A stretch of DNA of 64,000 bases from NCBI RefSeq assembly GCF_014137855.1, contig NZ_JACGWT010000001.1, positions 620,001 to 684,000 on the forward strand, read 5' to 3'. Positions 15,378-24,286 of the stretch are shown one piece after another. The position numbers and the translations under genes were made by a program. The DNA comes from Microlunatus kandeliicorticis (GTDB lineage Bacteria > Actinomycetota > Actinomycetes > Propionibacteriales > Propionibacteriaceae). The notes beneath the pieces are model-generated. The model worked only from the letters and a program-made list of their open reading frames with translations. It searched no databases and was not told where the DNA came from. Position 1 is the stretch's first letter. Each line of letters begins with the position of its first letter.

Positions 15378-17012
15378 TCAGCGCCGGTGCAGCAGGTCGT
15401 GCTCCTCGACGGCGCGCCGGGCCAGCGTCTTGTAGCCGACGTCGTCGAACAGCACGGTGAGCCGGTCGTCCTCGACCGACATCACCAGCCCGTCTCCCCA
15501 CTCCGCGTGGGTGACCGGGGTCTGGTGCGGGAAGGCGCCCTCGTCGGCGGGGCGGTCCTCGGCGGTGCCCTCCTCGCAGTGGTCGCACCGGCCGCACCGG
15601 TCGTCGAGCTGCTGTCCGAAGTAGCCGAGCAGCACCTGGCGCCGGCAGCCGGTGGTCTCGGCGTAGCCGCGCATCATCTCGATCCGCGACCGGGTCCGGG
15701 CCGCGTGCGCCCGCGCTTCCTCGATCGCGGCGCGGACCGCCTCCGTCGGCGACAGCTCCGGGTCGGCCCAGCGGAGGCGGCCGCGGGCGTCGGTGCGCAC
15801 GGCCCCGGCGTCCTCGAGCAGGTTGACCGCCCGGACCCGCTTGGCCCGCGGAGCGTCGACCTGCTCGGCGAGCTCGGTCGGACGCAGCGGCCCGGGCGCG
15901 TCGTGCAGGGTCGCGGCCACCGCGGCCAGCACCGAGCGCGGGGCCCGGGTCGCGGTCAGGAACCGCTGCAGGTGCAGGTCCTCCGCCCGGTAGTAGAGCG
16001 CGATCTCGGCCGGCCCGCCGTCGCGGCCGCCACGGCCGATCTGCTGGTAGTAGGAGTCGAGCGACTCGGGCGCCGAGGCGTGCACCACGAACCGGACGTC
16101 GGGCCGGTCGATGCCCATGCCGAACGCCGAGGTGGCCACCACCACGCCGGTGGCGCCGCCGGCGAAGGCCTCGTGGACGCGTTGGCGCTCCGCCACCCGG
16201 AGCCCGGCGTGGTAGACCTCAGCCGGCACCCCGGTCCGGCGCACCTCGTCGGCGTACCGCTCGGCGTCGCGCCGGCTGGCCACGTAGAGCAGACCGCAGC
16301 CGTCGTCCCCGGCCAGTTCGCGCACCCGGCCCACCACTGCCTCGCGCTTGCCGCGGTCGTCGGTCGCGGTGCCGACGGCGAGCCGCAGGTTGGGCCGGTC
16401 GAAGTCGGCGACCACCTCGCCGTGATCCCGGAGGCCGAGCCGGGCAACGATGTCCTCGCGCACCGGCGGCGTCGCGGTCGCGGTGAGGGCGACCACCGGC
16501 GGGTGCCCGAGCCGCTCGATCACCGGTCCGAGCCGCAGGTAGTCGGGCCGGAAGTCGTGGCCCCAGGCGGAGACGCAGTGCGCCTCGTCGACCACGAACA
16601 GGCTGACGCCGAGGGTGGCGAGCTCGTCCACCACGGCGTCCTTGGCCAGCTGCTCGGGGGAGAGGAACAGGTACTCCGCGCTGCCGTCGCCCAGCGCCGC
16701 CCAGGCCCGACGGACGTCGGTGGTGCGCAGGCTCGAGTTGACCGCGACCGCCTCCGGGGCGGTGGACGAGCGCAGCCCGGTGACCTGGTCGCGCTGCAGC
16801 GCGATCAGCGGCGAGACCACCAGCGTCGGGCCGTCGAGGAGCAGCGCCGGCACCTGGTAGATGGCGGACTTCCCGGCCCCGGTGGGCAGCACGGCCAGGG
16901 TGTCCCGGCCGTCCATGATCAGCTCCATCGCGGCCAGCTGCTCGGGGTGCAGCTCGGCCCACCCGAACCGCTCCGCGGCGACCCGCCGCAGGCGCTCTGC
17001 ATGTCTCGACAC
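15378..17012 (-). CDS. recQ: RecQ-family ATP-dependent DNA helicase
   Basis: A 544-residue 3'-5' DNA helicase. Walker A is PTGAGKS at 43-49, the DEAH box DEAH at 142-145 followed by the RecQ aromatic loop [13 protein letters not shown], and motifs V-VI appear as [15 protein letters not shown] and [10 protein letters not shown]. Four cysteines (456, 473, 476, 479) form the RecQ zinc site. The winged helix and HRDC domains of long RecQ proteins are missing; instead the last 45 residues ([31 protein letters not shown]) form a small beta domain like DUF3553. The start is a GTG. It unwinds recombination and replication intermediates. Confidence 0.92.
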   Translation of the reverse strand: MSRHAERLRRVAAERFGWAELHPEQLAAMELIMDGRDTLAVLPTGAGKSAIYQVPALLLDGPTLVVSPLIALQRDQVTGLRSSTAPEAVAVNSSLRTTDVRRAWAALGDGSAEYLFLSPEQLAKDAVVDELATLGVSLFVVDEAHCVSAWGHDFRPDYLRLGPVIERLGHPPVVALTATATPPVREDIVARLGLRDHGEVVADFDRPNLRLAVGTATDDRGKREAVVGRVRELAGDDGCGLLYVASRRDAERYADEVRRTGVPAEVYHAGLRVAERQRVHEAFAGGATGVVVATSAFGMGIDRPDVRFVVHASAPESLDSYYQQIGRGGRDGGPAEIALYYRAEDLHLQRFLTATRAPRSVLAAVAATLHDAPGPLRPTELAEQVDAPRAKRVRAVNLLEDAGAVRTDARGRLRWADPELSPTEAVRAAIEEARAHAARTRSRIEMMRGYAETTGCRRQVLLGYFGQQLDDRCGRCDHCEEGTAEDRPADEGAFPHQTPVTHAEWGDGLVMSVEDDRLTVLFDDVGYKTLARRAVEEHDLLHRR

Positions 17013-17147
17013 GGCCGCCGCATACCCGCCGGGACCACCGGTGAACCGGGCCCTGCGCCCGGCCCCTGGCCGGGACGGCCGCTTCCCAGCGGTGTCCTAG
17101 GCTGTCGGGCACGGCACACATCCTGCGTCCGGCACGAGGAGCCGATC

Positions 17148-17690
17148 ATGGTCAGTACGCACGACGAGGACGATCCCGCCGTCGTCGCGGCGTTCGTCGC
17201 GGGCGACGCTGACGCGTTCGCCCGGATCTACGAGCGGTGGTCGCCGCTGGTCTACAGCCTGGCCCTGCGCAGCCTGAAACAGATCCGGGCGGCCGAGGAC
17301 GTCACCGAGCACGTCTTCACCACCGCCTGGGACCGACGCGCGAGCATCGACCCGGACCAGCTGGTCGTCTCGGCCTGGCTGATCCGGCTCACCCACGACG
17401 AGCTGGCCGGACGGGCGGATGCCGCCGGCGGCGCGGTGACCACCGCCCCGGGCGGGCCCGCGGGCGAGGCCGCCGAACAGGACATCATCGAGCGACTGTC
17501 GGTGACCGACGGCCTCACCCACCTCGACGCGCCCGACCGCCGGGTGCTGCAGCTCGCGCTGGTCGACCACCTCAGTCACGACGAGATCGCCGAGCGGACC
17601 AACCTCCCCCCGCTCGCCGTCCGCGCCAAGATCCACCAGAGCCTGATGACCCTGCGCGACCAGCTGGAGGTGCAGACCGGTGCACACTGA
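17148..17690 (+). CDS. ECF-type RNA polymerase sigma factor
   Basis: A 180-residue ECF sigma factor. Region 2 is ADAFARIYERWSPLVYSLALRSLKQIRAAEDVTEHVFTTAWDR and region 4 is LDAPDRRVLQLALVDHLSHDEIAERTNLPPLAVRAKIHQSLMTLRDQLE, with an acidic/Gly-rich linker between. It directs polymerase to a stress regulon, held inactive by the overlapping anti-sigma gene. ATG 17148 has GAGGA at 17136-17140; a TAGGCT box at 17098-17103 could be the -10 of its own promoter, giving a leader of about 40 nt. Confidence 0.85.
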   Translation: MVSTHDEDDPAVVAAFVAGDADAFARIYERWSPLVYSLALRSLKQIRAAEDVTEHVFTTAWDRRASIDPDQLVVSAWLIRLTHDELAGRADAAGGAVTTAPGGPAGEAAEQDIIERLSVTDGLTHLDAPDRRVLQLALVDHLSHDEIAERTNLPPLAVRAKIHQSLMTLRDQLEVQTGAH

Positions 17691-18303
17691 CCCGGACCTG
17701 CTGAGCCTGGCGGCCCTCGGTGAGCCGCTGGAACCGGACGACCACGCCCATCTCGTCGGCTGTGCCGAGTGCCGCGACCAGCTGGCCGGTCTGCAGCGGG
17801 TGGTCGAGCTGGGCCGCGAGGCCGGGCTCGAGCGGCTGCAGGAGCCGCCCGCCCACCTCTGGGACCGGATCCGCGACGAGCTCGGGCTGAGCGTCGCGCC
17901 CGAGCGGGGTGCTGACGCCTTCCCGCCGCCCCCGGCCCCGGCCTCGGCGACCGGCCGGACCGACGGGTCCGACCGGGCCGGGTTCGATCTCGGTGCCGTC
18001 GACCCCACGTCGCGGGCCACCGCCAGCGTGACCCTGAGCGTCGACGGTCACGGCCGCCGGATCCTCCAGCTGGCCCTCGAGGCGGACGGGCCGCAGCACG
18101 GCCTGCGGCACGCCTGGCTGGTCCGGCACGACGACCCGTCCCGCCGCGAGCTGCTCGGGATGCTCGACGGCCCGTTCGGGGTCTGGACGATCGACCAGTC
18201 GCTCGACCTCGGTCTGTGGTCGGTGCTCGAGGTCTCCCAGCGGGCCGAGGACGGTGTCGGCGACGAGGCGCTGGTCCGCGGTGACCTCGCCGCGATCAGC
18301 TGA
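17680..18303 (+). CDS. Zinc-finger anti-sigma factor
   Basis: A 207-residue protein with an anti-sigma zinc finger, HLVGCAEC (His24, Cys28, Cys31), near the N terminus. Its GTG start overlaps the sigma gene by 11 bp, so the pair is made together. No transmembrane segment is visible after the finger; a Pro/Ala-rich linker (near residues 85-100) leads to a C-terminal beta-rich domain resembling the soluble part of RskA-type proteins (SVTLSVDGHGRRILQLALEADG, AWLVRHD, SVLEVSQ). A soluble form suggests cytoplasmic sensing of oxidative or metal stress, or control by another partner. Confidence 0.82.
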   Translation: MHTDPDLLSLAALGEPLEPDDHAHLVGCAECRDQLAGLQRVVELGREAGLERLQEPPAHLWDRIRDELGLSVAPERGADAFPPPPAPASATGRTDGSDRAGFDLGAVDPTSRATASVTLSVDGHGRRILQLALEADGPQHGLRHAWLVRHDDPSRRELLGMLDGPFGVWTIDQSLDLGLWSVLEVSQRAEDGVGDEALVRGDLAAIS

Positions 18304-18310
18304 GGCAGCC

Positions 18311-19003
18311 ATGACCGACGGCGGGGCGTCGGCGGTCTTCGCGACCGCGCCGCACCCGGTGCCGCCCGAGAGGGCGCGCCGCTTCGACGCCCTGCTCGCC
18401 GACCTCGCCGCGCGGCCCGATCATGATCACCAGGGTCCGGTCGACCTGACCGATGCGGTGCCGGGGCCGGTGTGGGAGCTGCTGGTGCACGCCGCGGCGA
18501 CCGGCCGGTACGCCCTGCACGGCTCGGGCTCCGACGCGATCACCGCGTTCGAGCCGCGGCAGTCCAACGACGTGCACGAGTTCGGCAACCGCAGCGGGGT
18601 CTACGCCGCGGCCGACGGGCTGTGGCCGTTCTACTTCGCGATCGTCGACCGCGACCGGATCGACCAGCTGGTCAACGCGGCGTTCGTCGTCGTGGACCGC
18701 GAGACCGGTGCCGAGACCGGACCGCTCTACTTCTTCTCGGTGGCCAGCCGCGACCCGGCACCGTGGCGCGACGGCACGGTCTATCTGCTGCCGATCGACG
18801 GCTTCGAGCGTGAGGCCGAGGTCGAGCGCCCCGAAGGTCGGGTCCGGTCCGCGCAGCTGTTCCACCCGGGACCGGTCCGCCCGCTGGCCCGGGTCCGGGT
18901 CCGGCCGGACGAGTTCCCCCTGCTCTCGGTGATCCGCCACCACGACGCCGACGAGCTCGGTCGCCGCGCCGCCGCCGATCCCGACGGCTTTCCCTGGCTC
19001 TGA
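18311..19003 (+). CDS. Uncharacterised protein with ADP-ribosyltransferase-like pattern
   Basis: A 230-residue protein of no family that I can name with confidence. The middle shows ALHGSGSDAITAFEPR, then DVHEFGNRSGVYAAADGLWPFYFAIVDR. The order 'H-G-S, basic segment, G-V-Y-A-A-D, then hydrophobic F-A' resembles ART/RNA-2'-phosphotransferase folds in which HG opens the NAD site and V-[YF]-A forms the second strand. The remainder (FYFFSVASRDPAPWRDGTVYLLP, FHPGPVRPLARVRV) looks like a beta-rich C-terminal half. It begins 7 bases after the anti-sigma stop and so may be in the same operon. Function is not assigned. Confidence 0.6.
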   Translation: MTDGGASAVFATAPHPVPPERARRFDALLADLAARPDHDHQGPVDLTDAVPGPVWELLVHAAATGRYALHGSGSDAITAFEPRQSNDVHEFGNRSGVYAAADGLWPFYFAIVDRDRIDQLVNAAFVVVDRETGAETGPLYFFSVASRDPAPWRDGTVYLLPIDGFEREAEVERPEGRVRSAQLFHPGPVRPLARVRVRPDEFPLLSVIRHHDADELGRRAAADPDGFPWL

Positions 19004-19036
19004 GCGGGGCCGCGCCGGATGCGCCATGATCGCCGG

Positions 19037-19354
19037 GTGGGGGACGAGCGGCAGGAGGGCGGCGTCCCGCCGAGCGACTGGACCCGGCGGGCCGAGCAGG
19101 CGAAAGCGGACGGGTCCTGGTACTCCGACCGGGAGCCGGTGCCGCTGCCACGGCGGACCCGATGGCGTCGCTTCCTGCTCGGCTTCGGCGGCGTGATGAT
19201 CACCGGGCTGGTGGTGCAGACGATCCTCGATCTGGTGCGAGGTCGGCCCCTGACGTTCGCAAGCCTGAGCTCGTCCGCCCTCGACTCGGTCTTTCTCGCC
19301 CTGATGGCCGGGCTGGCGCTCGCGTTCCCGCCGCGTCGCTGGGGCCGGTTCTGA
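19037..19354 (+). CDS. Small two-span membrane protein
   Basis: A protein of about 105 residues with a charged N terminus (DWTRRAEQAKADGSWYSDREPVPLPRRTRWRR), a hydrophobic span FLLGFGGVMITGLVVQTIL, a loop and a second span DSVFLALMAGLALAF, ending in a basic tail. It is an inner-membrane protein with no recognised family. GTG 19037 is chosen because CATGAT lies 6 nt upstream in the leaderless arrangement; ATG 19019 is in frame and possible. Confidence 0.6.
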   Translation: MGDERQEGGVPPSDWTRRAEQAKADGSWYSDREPVPLPRRTRWRRFLLGFGGVMITGLVVQTILDLVRGRPLTFASLSSSALDSVFLALMAGLALAFPPRRWGRF

Positions 19355-19364
19355 TCACCACGCG

Positions 19365-19370
19365 TACGGT
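19365..19370 (+). promoter_or_regulatory. Leaderless -10 box of the Nudix gene
   Basis: TACGGT is 6 nt before the GTG at 19377. Confidence 0.45.
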
Positions 19371-19376
19371 GACCGG

Positions 19377-19784
19377 GTGCCTCAACGACGGACCCGGGTC
19401 GGTGCCTATGCGGTCTGCGTCCGCGACGGCCGTCTGTTGCTCGTGCACCAGATCTCGCCGGGCCCGGCGGCGAACCGGTGGACGCTGCCGGGTGGCGGCG
19501 TTGACTTCGGTGAGGACCCGGTCGACGCGGTGCACCGGGAAGTGCGGGAAGAGACCGGCGGCCGCGTCGAGCTGGGCCGCGTGCTCGGGGTGCACGCCAA
19601 CGTCTACGAGATCGACCACGTCAGCATCCACGGCGTCCGGCTGCTCTACGCCGCGACGGTCGACGGCGAACTGGCTCCGGGACCGGGCGAAGAGATCGAC
19701 CGCATCGGCTGGCACCCGGTCGACGACCTGCCGGCCGAGACCACTGCCTGGGCCCGCCTCGGCGCCGAGCTAGCGCACGGGTGA
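19377..19784 (+). CDS. Nudix hydrolase
   Basis: A 135-residue Nudix protein. The Nudix box is complete, from GGGVDFGEDP through REVREETGG (residues 40-62, consensus GX5EX7REUXEEXGU), with the metal-binding glutamates in REVREET. It hydrolyses a nucleoside diphosphate linked to another group; short single-domain members clean up oxidised or excess nucleotides, but substrate is open. It lies just before a repeat-rich stretch that separates it from the convergent APH-like gene. Confidence 0.88.
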   Translation: MPQRRTRVGAYAVCVRDGRLLLVHQISPGPAANRWTLPGGGVDFGEDPVDAVHREVREETGGRVELGRVLGVHANVYEIDHVSIHGVRLLYAATVDGELAPGPGEEIDRIGWHPVDDLPAETTAWARLGAELAHG

Positions 19785-19794
19785 CCGCAGGGCG

Positions 19795-19999
19795 CTTCGA
19801 CAGGCTCAGCGCGCGGGAGGGAAACGTGCACTGAGCTTGTCGAAGTGCGTTCGGGTGGGCGATGGCGTTTCGACAGGCTCAGCGCGCGTGTGGGTGGCTC
19901 AGCGCGCGAGAGGGAACGTGCACTGAGCTTGTCGAAGTGCGTGGGGTGAGCAACTCCACTTCGACAGGCTCAGTGCGCGTGTGGACAGGCTCAGCGCGC
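19795..19999. repeat. Array of CTTCGACAGGCTCAG repeats in both orientations
   Basis: Forward copies at 19795-19809, 19868-19882 (first base differs), 19959-19973 and a truncated one at 19984-19999; reverse copies CTGAGCTTGTCGAAG at 19831-19845 and 19923-19937. Forward-reverse neighbours can fold into hairpins with 15-bp arms and one mismatch. Extra fragments GGCTCAGCGCGCG (19896-19908) and AAGCTCAGCGCGG (20013-20025) are seen; the latter contains the stop codon of the next gene. The array lies between convergent genes and may serve as a terminator or REP-like element. Confidence 0.8.
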
Positions 20000-20016
20000 A
20001 AGGACGCGCGGGAAGC

Positions 20017-20922
20017 TCAGCGCGGGGTCGGGGGCTCGAGTCCGAGCGCTGCGGCTAGCCAGGCGAGGTCGATCCGGGCCAGCCGGAGGAATACGTCGCG
20101 CAGCCAGTCGGGCATCGGGTCCGGCCCGACCGCCCGGGCGACGGTGTCCCCGGTGAGCGGGGCGATCAGCGGCGGCGGCACGCGACCCTGCGTGTCCGGC
20201 GCCGGACCACCCTCGAGGTGCAGGGTGGGCAGCAGACGCACCCGATCATGATCACGACAGCCGAGCCCCGAGAGAGACCAGTCGACGAACCTCACCCCGT
20301 CGGGGGTGAGGCACAGGTTGTCGCTGCGGACGTCCCCGTGCACCACCACCTCCGGACGCCACACCGCCTCGACGTCCGACCGGGCGAGTGCGGCACCGTG
20401 CCGGTGCAGCCAGTCCGGGTCGACCAGCCCGCCCGCGACCAACCGGTCGTCGGAGACCAGGGCCGGCCAGTGCGGGTCCGGCCAGTCGGCCACCGGGGCG
20501 AGACCGTCCGGGACACCCAGCTCGGCGAGCCGGTCCAGCCCGGCCAGCACCGCCCCGACGTCCCCCGGGCGCCACCGGGTCACGCACGATCCGGCCGGCC
20601 AGTACCCCGCCGACAGGTCCTCGGTGACCAGCACCGGATGATCATGGAACGGCACCCCGTGATCGTCGACGCCGTCGAGCCAACCGAGGACCGCCGGACC
20701 CAGCCCCGGACCGACCACCTCCAGCGTCGCGGCCTCGGTGCGCAGCCAGCGCTCGGTCGCCGGATCGGTGGCCCCCTTGACGAACACGGACCGTCCGTCG
20801 TCGAGCACCACGACGTGGCGCTCGGCCGCCGAGAGCCCGGTCCCGGGCGAAGTCCAGCGCACCGCCCCGCAGCCGAGCGCCGCCGCGGCGTGCGCGACCG
20901 ACGCCGGTGGAGCTGCGGTCAC
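20017..20922 (-). CDS. APH-family phosphotransferase coupled to met genes
   Basis: A 301-residue APH-type kinase: the N-lobe has SVFVKGATDPATERWLRTEAATLEVV, the catalytic loop is HGDVRSDN and the metal motif FVDWS. Its GTG start (20922) overlaps the TGA of the phosphodiesterase-like gene, making it the fourth gene of the metY-metX unit. Substrate is unknown; coupling to an AP-superfamily enzyme hints that the two act on the same phosphorylated compound in opposite directions, which is speculative. The final codons and stop (GCTCAGCGCGG complement) are provided by a copy of the dispersed repeat. Confidence 0.75.
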   Translation of the reverse strand: MTAAPPASVAHAAAALGCGAVRWTSPGTGLSAAERHVVVLDDGRSVFVKGATDPATERWLRTEAATLEVVGPGLGPAVLGWLDGVDDHGVPFHDHPVLVTEDLSAGYWPAGSCVTRWRPGDVGAVLAGLDRLAELGVPDGLAPVADWPDPHWPALVSDDRLVAGGLVDPDWLHRHGAALARSDVEAVWRPEVVVHGDVRSDNLCLTPDGVRFVDWSLSGLGCRDHDRVRLLPTLHLEGGPAPDTQGRVPPPLIAPLTGDTVARAVGPDPMPDWLRDVFLRLARIDLAWLAAALGLEPPTPR

Positions 20923-21731
20923 GCGGTCAGGTCGAGCAGCAGCGGGGTCACCGCGGTCGGGTCGAGCGTGTCGAGGGCGGGCAGCGTCGCGCCGGGGCAG
21001 TGCAGCACCAGGAACGACCGGCGCACCTCGGGTTCGTCCCCGCCGTGCCCGCCCTCCGGCTTGTGGCCGTGGTCGGTGACCACCGCGATCAGCCAGTCCT
21101 CGCCGTGGCGTTCCCGCCGTTCGTCGACCGCCTTGACCAGGCAGCGGAGCAGCCCGTCCACCCGGGTGATGGCGGCGCGGTACTCGGCACCGGCCGACCC
21201 GTACCGGTGCCCGGCCTCGTCGACGCCCTCGAAGTAGACGAAGGCGGCGTCGGGTCCGCGGTCCGCGATCACCCGCGCCGCGGCGGCCTGCACCTCCTCG
21301 TCGGCGGCGACGCAGCCGGTCAGCTCGCCGTCGGCCCAGAACAGCTCGTGCAACCCGTTGCGTTGCTGGTCGATCCGGGTGTGGACGATCGGGCCGCGGC
21401 CGTGCGGGTCGAGCAGCTGGCGCCAGGTCGCCGCCGCATAGGTCACCGCGTGGTGGTCGCGCATCCACACCAGGCTGAGCAGATCGGGGCAGGCGCCGAG
21501 CTGGTGGTTGATCATGTCGTTGTCCCAGACGCGGGTCTGCTCGTGGCTGCACCCGGTGAGCAGCGACGACCAGCCGGGCCCGGAGTCGGTCGGCGGCACC
21601 ATCCAGACCGGGGTCGCCGACCCCTCGTCGGCCAGCCGCATCAGCCCCGGGGCGAGTCCGGGTTCGGTGGCCACGTCCCAGCGGAGGCCGTCGAGCCCGA
21701 TCAGACAGAGCTTGCGTCGCGCGCGGGTCAC
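20919..21731 (-). CDS. Cytoplasmic AP-superfamily phosphodiesterase-like protein
   Basis: A 270-residue alkaline-phosphatase-superfamily (type I phosphodiesterase / sulfatase-like) protein without a signal peptide. Metal ligands are seen in [10 protein letters not shown], a Ser-rich nucleophile segment [29 protein letters not shown] (Asp-His pair) and [15 protein letters not shown] (DHG). Thus a complete set is present. Start GTG 21731 overlaps the metX stop. It probably hydrolyses a phosphate ester or diester in the cytoplasm. The substrate is unknown and the link to methionine synthesis is only positional. Confidence 0.75.
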   Translation of the reverse strand: MTRARRKLCLIGLDGLRWDVATEPGLAPGLMRLADEGSATPVWMVPPTDSGPGWSSLLTGCSHEQTRVWDNDMINHQLGACPDLLSLVWMRDHHAVTYAAATWRQLLDPHGRGPIVHTRIDQQRNGLHELFWADGELTGCVAADEEVQAAAARVIADRGPDAAFVYFEGVDEAGHRYGSAGAEYRAAITRVDGLLRCLVKAVDERRERHGEDWLIAVVTDHGHKPEGGHGGDEPEVRRSFLVLHCPGATLPALDTLDPTAVTPLLLDLTA

Positions 21732-22867
21732 GGCACCAGCCTGCGCGGTGGCCGGCCGGGAGCTGCGGAGGACGCTCCGAGCGTGCGCCGGACCAGCGGC
21801 CCGACCTGGTCGGCCTCGATCAGGAAGCCGTCGTGCCCGTAGGCCGAGGTGATCACGTGCAGCCGCTCGGCGGTCGGGATCAGGTCGACCAGCTCCTGCT
21901 GCTGGTGCAGCGGATAGAGCCGGTCGCTGTCGACGCCGGCGACCACCACCGGCACCTCGACGCCGCCCAGGGCCGTGGCGATCCCGCCGCGGCCCCGACC
22001 GACGTCGTGGGTGTTCATGGTCTGGGTGAGGACGACGTAGCTGCCGGCGTCGAACCGGCCGACCAGCTTGGCGCCGTGGTGCTCGAGGTAGGAGGTGACC
22101 GCGAACCGGCCGTCGGGCTGGACCCGGCGCCCGAACCGGGCCTCGAGCTCGCCCTCGCTGCGGTAGGTCAGGTGGGCGATCCGGCGGGCCAGCGCCAACC
22201 CGGTCAGCGGACCCTCGCCGGTGTAGTCACCGCCCTGCCAACCGGGGTCCCCGGTGATCGCGGCCTGCTGGGTGGTCTGGGTGCCGATCTGGTCGGCGCT
22301 GGCCGCGGCGCCGACGGCGACCACCAGGGCGGAACCGACCCGGTCGGGGTGGGTGATCACCCACTCGAGCGCGCGCATCCCGCCCATCGAGGCGCCGATC
22401 ACCGCAGCGAACCGGCGCACGCCGAGCGCGTCGGCCAGCCGGGCCTCGGCCGCCACCTGGTCGCGAGCGGTCAGCTCGGGGAAGCGCGATCCCCAGCGGC
22501 GCCCGTCCGGCGCGGGCGAGGCCGGACCGGTCGAGCCGCGGCAACCGCCGAGGACGTTGGCGGCGACGACCCACCACCGGTCGGTGTCGAGCGGACGGCG
22601 GGGACCGACCAGCGGCTCCCACCAGCCCGGTGTGGGCTGGTCGGGCCCGGCCGGGCCGGCCAGGTGCGCGTCACCGGTCAGCGCGTGCAGCACGAGGACG
22701 GCGTTGACCACCGCCCCGGTGTCGTCGCGCTGCGGCGTGCCCCAGGTCTCGTAGGCCAGGGTCACCTCGGGCAGCTGCCCACCGCGCTCGAGCCGCTGGG
22801 GCCCGAGCGCGGCGGACCGCCTCCCGGACCAGCCGGGGAGCGGGTCCTCAGCTGGTCTTCGCGGCAC
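21728..22867 (-). CDS. metX: Homoserine O-acetyltransferase
   Basis: A 379-residue alpha/beta-hydrolase-fold acyltransferase that transfers an acyl group from acyl-CoA to L-homoserine, the first committed step to methionine. The nucleophile is Ser160 in GASMGG, the oxyanion/His region is YGHDGFL near the C terminus, and [21 protein letters not shown] and [12 protein letters not shown] are family signatures. The GTG start at 22867 lies inside the last codons of the metY gene (20-bp overlap). It works with MetY in the direct sulfhydrylation route. Confidence 0.92.
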   Translation of the reverse strand: MPRRPAEDPLPGWSGRRSAALGPQRLERGGQLPEVTLAYETWGTPQRDDTGAVVNAVLVLHALTGDAHLAGPAGPDQPTPGWWEPLVGPRRPLDTDRWWVVAANVLGGCRGSTGPASPAPDGRRWGSRFPELTARDQVAAEARLADALGVRRFAAVIGASMGGMRALEWVITHPDRVGSALVVAVGAAASADQIGTQTTQQAAITGDPGWQGGDYTGEGPLTGLALARRIAHLTYRSEGELEARFGRRVQPDGRFAVTSYLEHHGAKLVGRFDAGSYVVLTQTMNTHDVGRGRGGIATALGGVEVPVVVAGVDSDRLYPLHQQQELVDLIPTAERLHVITSAYGHDGFLIEADQVGPLVRRTLGASSAAPGRPPRRLVP

Positions 22868-24176
22868 GGAACCCGGCGTCGAGGTCGGCGAGGATGTCGT
22901 CGATGTGCTCGAGGCCGACGGCGAGCCGCACCAGGCCCGGGGTGACGCCGGTGCTGGCCTGCTCCTCCGGGCTGAGCTGCGAGTGCGTGGTCGAGGCCGG
23001 GTGGATGACCAGGCTGCGGACGTCGCCGATGTTGGCCACGTGCGAGTGCAGCTCGAGCGCCTCGACGAACCGCTTGCCCGCCTCGATCCCGCCGGCGATC
23101 TCGAAGCTGAGCACCCCACCGACGCCGCGCGGCGCGTACTTCTGGGCCTGCGCGTGCCAGGGGCTCTCGGCCAGCCCGGCGTAGTTGACCGAGAGCACCT
23201 CGTCCCGGCCGGCCAGCCACTCGGCGACCGCCTGCGCGTTCTGGCAGTGCCGCTCGACCCGCAGCGACAGGGTCTCGATCCCCTGCGCGAGCAGGAAGGC
23301 GTTGAACGGCGCGATCGCCGCGCCGAGGTCGCGGAGCAGCTGCACCCGGGCCTTGAGGATGAAGGCCAGGTTGGCGCCGAGCTCGGAGCCGACCCCGAGG
23401 TCACGGGCGTACACGATGCCGTGGTAGCTCTCGTCGGGGTTGTTGTACTGCGGGTACCGGTCGGGCTGGGCGGCGAAGTCGAACCTGCCGGCGTCGACGA
23501 TCACGCCGCCGATCGCGGTGCCGTGGCCGCCGAGGTACTTGGTCGCCGAGTGCACCACGATGTCGGCGCCGTGCTCGATCGGGCGGATCAGGTACGGGGT
23601 GGCGATGGTGTTGTCGACCACCAGCGGGACGCCGACCTCGTGCGCGATCCCCGCCACGGTGGCGATGTCGAGCACGTCGATCTGCGGGTTGCTGATCGTC
23701 TCGGCGAAGAACGCCTTGGTGTTCGGGCGGACCGCGGCCCGCCACTGCTCGGGGTCGTCGGGATCGGCGACGAAGCTGACCTCGATGCCCATCTTGGGGA
23801 ACGTGTAGTGGAACAGGTTGTAGGTGCCGCCGTAGAGCCGGGCCGAGGAGACGATGTGGCTGCCGGTCTCGGCGAGGTTGAGCAGCGCGAGGGTCTCGGC
23901 GGCCTGACCGCTGGCGGTGAGGAGTGCCCCGACGCCGCCCTCGAGCGCGGCGATCCGGTCCTCGACCGCGGCCTGGGTCGGGTTCATGATCCGGGTGTAG
24001 ATGTTGCCGAACTTCTTCAGCGCGAACAGGTCGGCGGCGTCGGCGGTGTCCTCGAAGACGTACGAGGTGGTCTGGTAGATCGGCAGCGCCCGGGCGCGGG
24101 TGGCGCTGTCCGGGGTCTGCCCGGCGTGGATCTGGCGGGTCTCGAACGACCACTGCGCGGCTGACGGTTGGCTCAT
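22848..24176 (-). CDS. metY: O-acetylhomoserine sulfhydrylase
   Basis: A 442-residue PLP-dependent Cys/Met-metabolism enzyme that makes homocysteine from O-acetyl-homoserine and sulfide. PLP-binding Lys213 is in [11 protein letters not shown]; Tyr60/Arg62 sit in [11 protein letters not shown] and the phosphate-binding Asp-Asn in [10 protein letters not shown]. The length with the inserted segment near residues 225-265 is typical of sulfhydrylases rather than cystathionine synthases. ATG 24176 has a GGGAG site. It heads a minus-strand operon metY-metX-AP-like-APH. I saw no SAM riboswitch in the 110 nt upstream. Confidence 0.92.
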   Translation of the reverse strand: MSQPSAAQWSFETRQIHAGQTPDSATRARALPIYQTTSYVFEDTADAADLFALKKFGNIYTRIMNPTQAAVEDRIAALEGGVGALLTASGQAAETLALLNLAETGSHIVSSARLYGGTYNLFHYTFPKMGIEVSFVADPDDPEQWRAAVRPNTKAFFAETISNPQIDVLDIATVAGIAHEVGVPLVVDNTIATPYLIRPIEHGADIVVHSATKYLGGHGTAIGGVIVDAGRFDFAAQPDRYPQYNNPDESYHGIVYARDLGVGSELGANLAFILKARVQLLRDLGAAIAPFNAFLLAQGIETLSLRVERHCQNAQAVAEWLAGRDEVLSVNYAGLAESPWHAQAQKYAPRGVGGVLSFEIAGGIEAGKRFVEALELHSHVANIGDVRSLVIHPASTTHSQLSPEEQASTGVTPGLVRLAVGLEHIDDILADLDAGFRAAKTS

Positions 24177-24286
24177 GACGGCTTCTCTCCCTCGGTGGAC
24201 GGCTCGGTCGCGGCTTTCCCGAGCGTACTGGTGGGGATTGCGCGGGGGTGCGGTTCTCCGCATGCTGGGCAGCGGGCCGGACGCGG

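Noticed and set aside
15387-17147. Plus-strand extension of the sigma factor frame through the RecQ gene
   Set aside because: Sequence before ATG 17148 is a shadow of recQ; the ATG has a ribosome site and matches the family start.
15378-19003. Defence island (RecQ helicase plus ART-like protein)
   Set aside because: The genes are on opposite strands with ordinary neighbours, and no nuclease, methylase or integrase is nearby.
19795-20025. CRISPR array
   Set aside because: The copies occur in both orientations with irregular spacing of 10-60 bp, and no cas gene is present.
24177-24286. Possible SAM riboswitch upstream of metY
   Set aside because: I could not find any of the conserved junction or pseudoknot elements of known SAM classes in the 110 nt.
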